A stretch of 64,000 nt of DNA from an uncultured Prevotellaceae bacterium (GTDB lineage Bacteria > Bacteroidota > Bacteroidia > Bacteroidales > Bacteroidaceae): NCBI GenBank assembly GCA_900316315.1, contig ONCK01000005.1, positions 124,001 to 188,000 on the forward strand, written 5' to 3'. Shown here one piece after another: positions 56,831 to 64,000 of the stretch. The first letter of the stretch is position 1. Each line of letters begins with the position of its first letter. The position numbers were made by a program, and so were the translations under genes. Under the pieces are notes generated by a model. The model made no database searches. It was not told where the DNA came from and saw only the letters and a program-made list of their open reading frames with translations.

Positions 56831-59440
56831 CTACATTGCCCTACTCTTCTCTTCGTTGTTACTTTGCTCGATAGCCCTGTGAGAGAACGATTTACCCCAG
56901 CTGATGGTGTAATAGGCGGAGAGCACAATGAAGGGCAGGTGACGGCCGTACATGGCATAGGCATTATAGATGTCGCCCGTATTGGTGCGCGTCCACTTCT
57001 TTTGTGCCCACAGCAGATCGTTGGTAGCCATCTTCACCGTGAGCCGCTTGTCCAGGAACTGGCGCATAATGGAAAAGCTCAGACTGTGGTAATCATCACT
57101 GCGGCCGTAGGCGGTCTTCTCCTTGGAGTTGTAGCGGTAGGTAAGCATCAGACGAAAGTCAGCTGGAAGGAGTACAGTATGCTGCATGTAAGCTCCCCAA
57201 TTGAAATTGTTGGTAGTGCTCTCCCGGGTGACGAAGCGGTCGTAGCTGAGACGTCCCTGGACGGTTACGACCCACCACTTGGCAATGGTGACAGGCAGGA
57301 AGAGGTTGAGGTTGGTGAAGCGATTCTTCACGCCATCGACAAACGACTGCCGGATGTAAGTGTTGTCGCCGATGGTATCTGTGGTATTATAGTTCTCCAG
57401 CCCGTTGTTACTCCAGGCGTGGGTCAGCGAGAGCTGATACTTGCCGCCCAACATCCACGAGAGCTGAAGGTTGTAGCTATAGTTGGGCCGCAGCGCAGGG
57501 TTGCCCTCCATGATGACATAACGCGAGGAGAAGTAGCGCGATGGCATCAGCTTCATATAGCTCACGCGCTGGGTGCGCCGCACGAGACTCACCGTGAGCG
57601 CATTCTTGTCGGAAGGCTTCCATGAAGCGTAGAGACTCGGGAAAAGGTCATAATGATGGTAAGAGAGTGAGTAGCCCTTGGCATCGGCGGCATCGTACTC
57701 ACCACGCAGTCCTGCCGTAAAGCTCCAGTGCTTCAGATCAAGACTGTATTTCAGATAAGTGGCTTGCAACTGCTCCACATAGGTAAAGTTGTAGCCGTAG
57801 CCTTTGTTCTCCTGCCACAGTCCGTCGGTGAGTGCGAGCGAGCGGAAATCATCGTCCTTGGTGGAGTAGCTGTACTTGGTTCCAGCCATCAGCGAGGCTT
57901 TCTTGGCCAGTTGCCAGGTGACGCGGGCCTCTGATGAGACAATGAAGTAGGGCAGATGCTGATAGTGTCTCACGTGTTCGTCGGATACCGGTTGGTCGGA
58001 GGCGTCGTAGTTGTAATACTTGAAACGATCGGTCACATGGTAGAATGATTTCGACACATCGCCTAACAGAAGTAGTGTGTGCTGGTGGGCTACACCGAAG
58101 TTACGCCGGAAATTGACGCTGCCATCCAGCATGTCGTAGTTTTGCTGGGTGATGTGGTGGTTATTTGTCAACCTGATCTCCGGTGCATTCTCCCCTCCGA
58201 TGCGCGTGTCGCCCACATTGTGCTCGTCCTTACCATAATGATAGTAATGCAGGTTGGCTGATAACTTGTTGTACGCTGTGAAGTCGTAATAGAGATTGGC
58301 AGAGATATCGCCATTCAAATCATTCATCTTATCTGTAATCTCACTCGTGTAGTCCACATTATCCTTGCGGTTGTCGCTGTACTCGTCCACAAGCAGACAG
58401 CCACGGCCCACTGTGCCACTGCCGCTGACATCGAAGCCAAACTTACCCTTGTTGTAAGAATACTGCACGTACGGTTCCGCAGCAAGGTAGGAGGGGAAGT
58501 CGAGATTGCCCCCCGCGATCAGCTCTGATCCGGTCTCACGCTGACGGGTGAGAATGCGCAAGATGCCACCAGTGCCTTCAGCGGCAAACTCAGCCGAAGG
58601 GTTGGCGATAATCTCTATCTTATCGATTTCCTCCGAGCGAATGGTTTTGAGGTAGTTCATCAGCTGTTCGCCGCTGAGCTTGATCTGTCGGTCGTTGACC
58701 ATGACCTGCACACCTGGTATACCTCCGATGGAGAGATTGCTGCCGTTGCGCCAGACTCCAGGCAACTGATCGAGCAACGACTCGGCGCTGTTACCTATGC
58801 CGAGGACGCTATGACGAATATCCACCACCGTACGGTCGCCTTTATAAGTGATAGTGGGGCGCAGCCGCGTCACATTGACTTGACGTAACATGATACGGTC
58901 AGTCTGCAATCGGATCGTGCCAAGGTCAGGAGAAGTGGAAATGAACCACTTGGTCTTATAGCCCACGTAGCTTACCCTTGCAATGACCCGCCGGACATTG
59001 CAAGGAATGACGACATATCCACTCTCATTGCTCACGCCTCCGGCAAGAAAGGTGGAGTCGTCGGGCGAGAGCAGTATTACGTTGGCATATCCAACAGGAT
59101 CGCCCTTCTCGTTGAGCACGCGGCCTTTGTATCTCAGTATCGTCTTCTGTGTGCATTCCACGTTGATGATGCTGTCATTTACCATTGTCATGCTGAGGGG
59201 ATAGAAGCCAATAATATGTTGGATAGCCTCGGGGACAGTCTCATCCTTCACCGAGGTGGTCACGCGGAAGTCCTCCAAGTCGTTGTAGATAAAGTTGATC
59301 GCATAGCGGTGTGTCATATTGCCGAGTTGCTGCAAGGCCACAGGCATTGTCACATTGTGGAACTCATGGCTCACGCGCTGAGCAACAGCCGTGGCGGCAC
59401 AGAGTAGCATGACAGCTAACAACAGGTAAGCCTTTCTCAT
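56831..59440 (-). CDS. STN-domain outer-membrane beta-barrel receptor
   Basis: An 869-residue outer-membrane protein of the TonB-receptor-like, outer membrane beta-barrel 3 type. Order: signal peptide (1-20); STN signalling domain (about 21-95, FHNVTMPVALQQLGNMTHRY); carboxypeptidase-regulatory-like domain (about 103-180, YKGRVLNEKGDPVGYANVIL); plug (about 190-300, SAESLLDQLPGVWRNG, IDKIEIIANPSAEF); then a 22-strand-type barrel. The STN domain normally passes a signal to a periplasmic anti-sigma factor, and the gene lies 2 bp after one. No SusD partner follows, so the cargo is not obviously a glycan. Confidence 0.87.
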   Translation of the reverse strand: MRKAYLLLAVMLLCAATAVAQRVSHEFHNVTMPVALQQLGNMTHRYAINFIYNDLEDFRVTTSVKDETVPEAIQHIIGFYPLSMTMVNDSIINVECTQKTILRYKGRVLNEKGDPVGYANVILLSPDDSTFLAGGVSNESGYVVIPCNVRRVIARVSYVGYKTKWFISTSPDLGTIRLQTDRIMLRQVNVTRLRPTITYKGDRTVVDIRHSVLGIGNSAESLLDQLPGVWRNGSNLSIGGIPGVQVMVNDRQIKLSGEQLMNYLKTIRSEEIDKIEIIANPSAEFAAEGTGGILRILTRQRETGSELIAGGNLDFPSYLAAEPYVQYSYNKGKFGFDVSGSGTVGRGCLLVDEYSDNRKDNVDYTSEITDKMNDLNGDISANLYYDFTAYNKLSANLHYYHYGKDEHNVGDTRIGGENAPEIRLTNNHHITQQNYDMLDGSVNFRRNFGVAHQHTLLLLGDVSKSFYHVTDRFKYYNYDASDQPVSDEHVRHYQHLPYFIVSSEARVTWQLAKKASLMAGTKYSYSTKDDDFRSLALTDGLWQENKGYGYNFTYVEQLQATYLKYSLDLKHWSFTAGLRGEYDAADAKGYSLSYHHYDLFPSLYASWKPSDKNALTVSLVRRTQRVSYMKLMPSRYFSSRYVIMEGNPALRPNYSYNLQLSWMLGGKYQLSLTHAWSNNGLENYNTTDTIGDNTYIRQSFVDGVKNRFTNLNLFLPVTIAKWWVVTVQGRLSYDRFVTRESTTNNFNWGAYMQHTVLLPADFRLMLTYRYNSKEKTAYGRSDDYHSLSFSIMRQFLDKRLTVKMATNDLLWAQKKWTRTNTGDIYNAYAMYGRHLPFIVLSAYYTISWGKSFSHRAIEQSNNEEKSRAM

Positions 59441-59442
59441 CG

Positions 59443-60108
59443 CTACTTTACATTAAGAGTGTCACCACTGCGTGTGATAGTAATCTGCTGGAACCCGTTG
59501 AGGATAGCAATGTTGGCATCGATAGACTTGGCCCGATCCCATTCAAAATGCAGGCGGATGGACTTGACGACCTCACTATGATAGACGACCTTCAGCCGAT
59601 AGTATTGAGCCATCGTGGAGAGGATGTCTGCGAGCGTGACATTCTCAAAGACTTGGACAACAGGTGCGGACTTAGGCACACTACTCTCAATAGCAACGGA
59701 TGATGTATGGGGCGAAGCCGATACAGGAATAGTTTGCTCTACCTCTGGCTTATGAGCAGCAAAGGGACTGCGGATCCATCCCAACCGAGTCATGGCAGCG
59801 AAAGTCATCCCCGTGAGTAAGACGCAGCCAATAAACATGGCAGCGACACGCAAGCGACGGGGATGTCGTCGTCGGGCGCCGTGACCATCAGAAGATGAAT
59901 CCTCAGGGTGCGAGTGGCTGAATGTTTCCCACGCCCGATCCACATCAAAATCTTCACTTTCGGCCCGTTCCTCGGAGAGGGCGCGTTTCAGTTGGACCAA
60001 CAGTTCGACATCGTGTAAGATCTCACGAAGCTCGCTATCGGTATAACACTCAGGGTGCTCCTGCACTTCAAGCAAGCGCTTGGCCTCTTCTTCGTTCGAA
60101 TGGTTCAT
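59443..60108 (-). CDS. Anti-sigma factor with a DUF4974/STN-like domain
   Basis: A 221-residue inner-membrane protein: cytoplasmic part (1-85, helical, with SNEEEAKRLLEVQEHPECYT and a sigma-binding type helix), a basic stop (RRRHPRRLR), one membrane segment (about 88-107), and a periplasmic linker. The C-terminal domain (about 150-221, VFENVTLADILSTMAQYYRL, DTLNV) matches DUF4974. The central FecR domain seen in longer FecR proteins is missing. The ATG overlaps the sigma gene stop by 4 bp (ATGA), and the receptor gene follows 2 bp after. The role is inferred from position and membrane topology. Confidence 0.75.
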   Translation of the reverse strand: MNHSNEEEAKRLLEVQEHPECYTDSELREILHDVELLVQLKRALSEERAESEDFDVDRAWETFSHSHPEDSSSDGHGARRRHPRRLRVAAMFIGCVLLTGMTFAAMTRLGWIRSPFAAHKPEVEQTIPVSASPHTSSVAIESSVPKSAPVVQVFENVTLADILSTMAQYYRLKVVYHSEVVKSIRLHFEWDRAKSIDANIAILNGFQQITITRSGDTLNVK

Positions 60109-60593
60109 GGCTCTAGGCTTTTGACGTTCTCTTTCAACACTTTGACAATGTGCGACAGATGCTTCCACACGGCGATGCGACTGATACCCATCTCGGCGCA
60201 GATAACCTTGTAATCCTTGCCGTCAAGATAGCGCAGAGTGAAGAGACGGAGCTCCTGTGACGTAAGCAGCGTATGGGCAAGATGGCGCAGCTGTACGAGC
60301 CGTCGTTCATCCTCCTCCCAGTTATTTTCTTGCATTTCGCACGAATAGAGATGGATGATGCGCTCGCGGTTGCTTTTGTCGCGCAGCCGTTTCAGACAGC
60401 GGTTGCGTACAGCGGCCATCAGATAGCCCTCGGTCGATGCCGGCAACAGCTGAGTATCGACCTCCAACAGGCTGGCGAAGACCTCACTCACCACGTCTTC
60501 GCTCTCCTGTCTGTCATAGAGTAGCGAGCAGGACAGGGTATACATACGGCGATAGTACTGGCGGAAGAGTCGTTCAACGTGGTGTCTTTCCAT
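60105..60593 (-). CDS. ECF sigma-70 factor
   Basis: A 162-residue extracytoplasmic-function sigma factor. Region 2 (about 6-72) has LFRQYYRRMYTLSCSLLYD and AEDVVSEVF-like QESEDVVSEVFASL, for -10 recognition. Region 4 (about 108-158) carries a helix-turn-helix YKVICAEMGISRIAVWKHLS. It directs RNA polymerase to a small regulon, most likely including this cassette. The coupled anti-sigma gene overlaps its stop. A TATCTTTG box lies about 100 bp upstream. Confidence 0.92.
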   Translation of the reverse strand: MERHHVERLFRQYYRRMYTLSCSLLYDRQESEDVVSEVFASLLEVDTQLLPASTEGYLMAAVRNRCLKRLRDKSNRERIIHLYSCEMQENNWEEDERRLVQLRHLAHTLLTSQELRLFTLRYLDGKDYKVICAEMGISRIAVWKHLSHIVKVLKENVKSLEP

Positions 60594-60690
60594 CGACTGT
60601 CTTGTGTCTTTTTATCATCAATACCCTTGAGCGGAGAAAATGTTAACTATCCAGGCTTAGTTTTTTGGGGTAGCCTATTGATGCATATCG

Positions 60691-60698
60691 CAAAGATA
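60691..60698 (-). promoter_or_regulatory. -7 promoter box of the sigma cassette
   Basis: TATCTTTG on the minus strand, 97 bp before the sigma factor ATG. No TTTG at -33, which is compatible with weak or regulated expression. Confidence 0.45.
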
Positions 60699-61183
60699 TA
60701 CTTTATCATAGGGAAGTCTGCACGTCCCCGAGCACTCAATATCAACAAGGATGTCTTCTCTACACGATAGTCTGCGTGCTCAGTGCGCCCACCACGACAT
60801 CACTTGCAAGGATACAGAGATAAGAGCCTCTGACACAAGGATAGCGAGCCTACATTTGCCGCCCAGCAACGGTAGCGGCAACAGGAATCCAAGCGCGAGC
60901 ATGACTCAGAGATGCAAGAGCATGAAGAAATTGCCCACAAGCAGTTCCTCCAAGCTCTGCAAGTCATCCACAAGCTACACATTCAGCGTAAGTACACATA
61001 GAGATGGGCAACGACAGCGGTGGACTCAGCTTATATGGTAAAACGGTATTCCAGAGGCCTCAGCAGAGCGGATATTCGCTCTGCTCCTCTCCCTCTTTTT
61101 CTCTGCCAATATGGGTAGGCAAGAAAGCATTCAGACGGAAGAAACTTAGAACTGCCTTCCCAGCTGAGACGGATGGCGGTACG
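60699..61183. other. Intergenic region between cydB and the sigma cassette
   Basis: About 485 bp with no supported gene. A hairpin AGCAGAGCG / CGCTCTGCT (61062-61085) may end the cyd transcript, but it lacks a T run on the minus strand. A plus-strand frame near 60815-61001 reads protein-like but has in-frame stops. Confidence 0.4.
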
Positions 61184-62326
61184 CTAGTAGGCGTCACCGT
61201 GGTTGACTTCATCGAGATCGATCTTCTTGCGGTCAATCGCCCGCCAAGCGTACCAGATATAGGCCACGACAAAGGGAACGAGCAGACTGACAAAAAACAT
61301 CACCTGCAATGTGAATGGACTGGAAGAACTATTCTCAATCGTCAGGGAGCTCTGCAGGTCAACGTTGGAAGGATAGTAAGCCGTATGGTTCCATCCTGCA
61401 CAAAGGAGCAGAGACAGGACAACGAGAATAACACCGATACCGGTCGGCCAGATGCCCTTGATATAGGTCTTGCTGACGATGGTGCGGACTATGCCGTAGA
61501 GTACGAGCACAACGCCTACAATCAGAAGCGCTGAGAGATACCACATCTCGATAAAGTTGTGGAGATACTTCAGCGGCTCCATCGTAATGACGCCGGTGGC
61601 AGGATCGTAGGCGTAGCCAGCCTTGAGCAATACATGGATGAAGAAAGTGAGGAAGCAAACCAAGAAGAGGGCTGCGTTGCCCACAAGCTGCACAGAGCCG
61701 CGGCTACGGATATTCTCATTGTTGACATTATTGATGACATACAGGGTGCCCAAGACACGAGCAAGGAAAAGAACGGCAAGTCCAAAGATGACATTCCACA
61801 CATTAAGCAGGGCATCGAGACCATTGCTTGCGTTGGCCCAACGACTGATGACCGGTGCGGCTACATTGGTAATGTTGGCCTTTTCTACGACAAAGTTGCT
61901 GCCGTCAAAAAACGTGGCAACCGCTCCGCCAAGAAGCAGCGGGCCAAGGATACCATTGATGACAAGACATATCTGAAAAGTCTTTACGCCGAGGAAATTG
62001 CCAAGTTTATTCTGAAACTCATAGCTTACCGCCTGCATGACAAATGTGAAGAGGATAATCATCCACAGCCAGTAAGCTCCGCCGAAACTGGTACTGTAAA
62101 AGAGCGGGAAAGAGGCAAAAAAGGCTCCGCCGAAGGTAACAAGCGTCGTAAACGTAATCTCCCACTTGCGGCCCGTACTGTTGACCAGCAGACGGCGCGT
62201 GTCTGCATCGTAACCAAGGCTGAATATCATAGAATTGGCACCTTGGACAAAGAGCAGAAAGACGAGCAGTGCGCCCAACAGGCTCACTACCAGCCACCAG
62301 TATTGTTGCAAAAAGAGATAAGTCAT
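61184..62326 (-). CDS. cydB: Cytochrome bd oxidase subunit II
   Basis: Second membrane subunit of cytochrome bd quinol oxidase, which reduces oxygen to water at low oxygen. The 380-residue protein has about nine hydrophobic segments. Typical pieces are LLVFLLFVQGANSMIF near the start, the loop GRKWEITFTTLVTFGGAFFA with the conserved W-E, and an N-A-S-N-G-L-D-A-L-like segment in the middle. It ends in a short charged tail. It follows cydA by 58 bp. No cydC, cydD or cydX gene is seen in the window. Confidence 0.95.
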   Translation of the reverse strand: MTYLFLQQYWWLVVSLLGALLVFLLFVQGANSMIFSLGYDADTRRLLVNSTGRKWEITFTTLVTFGGAFFASFPLFYSTSFGGAYWLWMIILFTFVMQAVSYEFQNKLGNFLGVKTFQICLVINGILGPLLLGGAVATFFDGSNFVVEKANITNVAAPVISRWANASNGLDALLNVWNVIFGLAVLFLARVLGTLYVINNVNNENIRSRGSVQLVGNAALFLVCFLTFFIHVLLKAGYAYDPATGVITMEPLKYLHNFIEMWYLSALLIVGVVLVLYGIVRTIVSKTYIKGIWPTGIGVILVVLSLLLCAGWNHTAYYPSNVDLQSSLTIENSSSSPFTLQVMFFVSLLVPFVVAYIWYAWRAIDRKKIDLDEVNHGDAY

Positions 62327-62384
62327 AGTGATAGTTTTTTTATTTTATGTTTAGAGAATAGCTGTATTTGACATAGACAGAGGT

Positions 62385-64000
62385 CTAGGCATTCGTTCCT
62401 TCTGCCTTATTCTCGTCCGAATGTTCGGGTCCGCGTTTGATCTGCTTACAGAGAATACTGATCTCGACAGCAAGCATCGTTGTGAAAAGGACGAGGAAGA
62501 TGAAGAACGTAAGTACCACACTGCTCGACTGCACGTCGGAGATGGCGGCCCAGGTAGGCAGCATGTCCTGTATGGTCCACGGTTGGCGGCCCAGCTCGGC
62601 GACCACCCATCCGCACTCACTGGCGATGTAAGCCAAAGGCAGAAGAGCCAGTGCAACCTTGTGGAGCCAAGTCTGCTGGGGCAGCTTAGGAGTACGGAAG
62701 CTCAGATACCCCATGGCGAGGAAGAAAAGGATAAACAGGCAGCCCATCCCCACCATGATACGGAAGCACCAGAAATTGACGGGCACATAGGGCACAATCT
62801 GGCTCGGATCTTTCACAAACCCATAGCCGTAATAAGACATCGTAGCGCGGAGCTCCTCCTTCAGTTGACAAATCCGATGGACAGAGGCGGTATTGGCTAC
62901 CACGTTACCTGTTTTCTGAGACTTGGCCGCAGCTGCGCCGGCGGAGAGCGTACGGTACTCCTTCAGCGCAGCAATGGCTCTACGACCCATAGCCATCTTG
63001 TCGCGGGTACTGGGCTCGCGAGTGCCGTCGACCTTGGGGTAGCCCTTGATGATATCGTTGATGCCCGGCACATACCCATGCGGGTCATGCGTCGCCAGGA
63101 TGGAGAGCATATTGGGAAGCCCGATGCGCATGGGCGGTTGGGCCTGCTGCTGATAGTCCGGCTGCTTCATGGGATTGACCCACGCTACGGCCGTCAGACT
63201 CTGGTCCGTGCCGCCATTGTAAAGTGCTTCCATGGCCGCCAACTTCATCGGCTGTACACGGGAGACCATATAAGCCGAGTTATCGCCCGTCAGTGCCGCC
63301 AGCAAAGAGGCCACGATACCAACTACACTGGCTATCTTGATGCTTGCCAACGCCAGCTTCTGCTCACGCTTCTTCCAGAGATACCAGCAACTCACGGCTA
63401 CCGTGAAAACAGCACCGATGACCCAAGCTGAGGTGACGGTGTGGAGAAACTTGTCGACAGCAAAAGGTGACAATGCAACGTCCCAAAACGAAGTCATCTC
63501 AAAACGCATCGTATCAGGATTGAAGGTCTGACCGACCGGATACTGCATCCACGCATTGGCCACGAGGATCCACCACGCTGAGATAGTAGCGCCAAGGCCT
63601 GTCAGCCAGGTCGAGGCAAGATGGAAACCGGGCGAAACTTTCTTCCAGCCAAAGAACATCACGGCGACAAACGTAGACTCCATAAAGAAGGCCACTATAC
63701 CCTCGATGGCCAGCGGTGCGCCGAAGATATCGCCGACAAACCAGCTGTAATTGCTCCAGTTGGTGCCAAACTCAAACTCAAGAATAATGCCCGTGGCGAC
63801 ACCCATAGCGAAATTGATGCCGAAAAGCCGCTGCCAAAATCGGGCCGCGTCTTTCCAAAAGGCTTTGCGTGTACGGTAGTAGCAAGTCTCGACGATGCCC
63901 ATGATGACCGCCAGACCTAACGTCAGCGGAACAAAGAGCCAGTGGTAGATGGCCGTGAGCGCAAACTGAGCGCGTGACCAGTCAACAGTAGCAGGAAGTG
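62385..64000 (-). CDS. cydA: Cytochrome bd oxidase subunit I (5' end off the window)
   Basis: Heme-bearing subunit that oxidises quinol. The frame continues without a stop to base 64000, so the N-terminus is outside; the visible part is about 537 residues. Seen are the heme b595 histidine region FALTAIYHWLFVPLTLG, EFGTNWSNYSWFVGDIFG with IEGIVAFFMEST (conserved glutamates), and a long Q-loop (about 250-370) between QPMKLAAMEALYNGG and the next membrane segment. VPVNFWCFRIMVGMG contains the heme b558 methionine region. The ATG at 63902 is internal, because the upstream codons encode the first conserved helix. Confidence 0.95.
   Translation of the reverse strand, partial: LPATVDWSRAQFALTAIYHWLFVPLTLGLAVIMGIVETCYYRTRKAFWKDAARFWQRLFGINFAMGVATGIILEFEFGTNWSNYSWFVGDIFGAPLAIEGIVAFFMESTFVAVMFFGWKKVSPGFHLASTWLTGLGATISAWWILVANAWMQYPVGQTFNPDTMRFEMTSFWDVALSPFAVDKFLHTVTSAWVIGAVFTVAVSCWYLWKKREQKLALASIKIASVVGIVASLLAALTGDNSAYMVSRVQPMKLAAMEALYNGGTDQSLTAVAWVNPMKQPDYQQQAQPPMRIGLPNMLSILATHDPHGYVPGINDIIKGYPKVDGTREPSTRDKMAMGRRAIAALKEYRTLSAGAAAAKSQKTGNVVANTASVHRICQLKEELRATMSYYGYGFVKDPSQIVPYVPVNFWCFRIMVGMGCLFILFFLAMGYLSFRTPKLPQQTWLHKVALALLPLAYIASECGWVVAELGRQPWTIQDMLPTWAAISDVQSSSVVLTFFIFLVLFTTMLAVEISILCKQIKRGPEHSDENKAEGTNA

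Noticed and set aside
56615-57625. 336-codon plus-strand frame whose first 40 residues look protein-like
   Set aside because: Most of it is antisense to the well-supported outer-membrane receptor gene, and no promoter box precedes it.
60815-61001. Plus-strand frame reading KREHDSEMQEHEEIAHKQF, possible pseudogene
   Set aside because: Two in-frame stops within 60 codons and no match to a known family; the helical stretch is short enough to arise by chance.

Overview
The window is a chromosome segment from a Gram-negative Bacteroidota bacterium, most likely of the order Bacteroidales. The evidence is a fused lpxC-fabZ gene, the TAnnTTTG -7 promoter box in front of many genes, an ECF sigma / anti-sigma / STN-domain outer-membrane receptor cassette, a BACON-domain lipoprotein, secreted proteins with signal peptides, and C-termini resembling type IX secretion sorting domains. 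I cannot name the genus. No tRNA, rRNA, CRISPR array, prophage or transposase gene was seen. Many gene starts were shortened because the longest open frame begins inside a clear -7 box.

Layout. 1-9.9 kb: 5' part of alaS (minus), a MerR-type regulator, a small membrane protein, pyrG with a coupled acyltransferase, aroB (minus), an MFS transporter, a secreted FMN-binding protein and a BACON lipoprotein. 10-17 kb: sbcD-sbcC (DNA end processing) and dsbD. 17.5-25.6 kb (minus): a long run prfA, DNA methyltransferase, HD phosphohydrolase, lpxD, lpxC/fabZ, lpxA, a pRiA4b ORF-3-like protein and miaA, joining translation termination, lipid A synthesis and tRNA modification. 26.9-35.5 kb (minus): a glycosyltransferase / esterase run, then two tandem secreted LamG-like + glycerophosphodiesterase paralogues with a small related protein between them. 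36-42.3 kb: phoH-purC (minus), divergent from an M15-like peptidase and truA, then a DMT transporter, a lipoprotein and a GH25 lysozyme. 42.6-54.4 kb: a secreted subtilisin, an acyltransferase, a secreted ADP-ribosylglycohydrolase, a glycine-zipper lipoprotein, a sodium/solute symporter and an M16 peptidase. 54.9-64 kb (minus): trpB2, the sigma / anti-sigma / outer-membrane receptor cassette, and cydAB (cydA cut by the window end).

The most unusual signal is a dispersed intergenic repeat of about 280-305 bp. Three near-full copies, one partial copy and two decayed copies are present. All lie outside genes and next to gene 3' ends, four of them between convergent genes. Each good copy has a 76-bp core containing a hairpin with a covarying base pair, two tandem 21-bp units each ending in a 10-bp palindrome, and outer arms that could pair instead of the local hairpin. 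The core shares words with several terminator-like hairpins in the window. No mobilising gene is present here, so the repeat is either a non-autonomous element moved in trans or a 3'-end / structured-RNA element.
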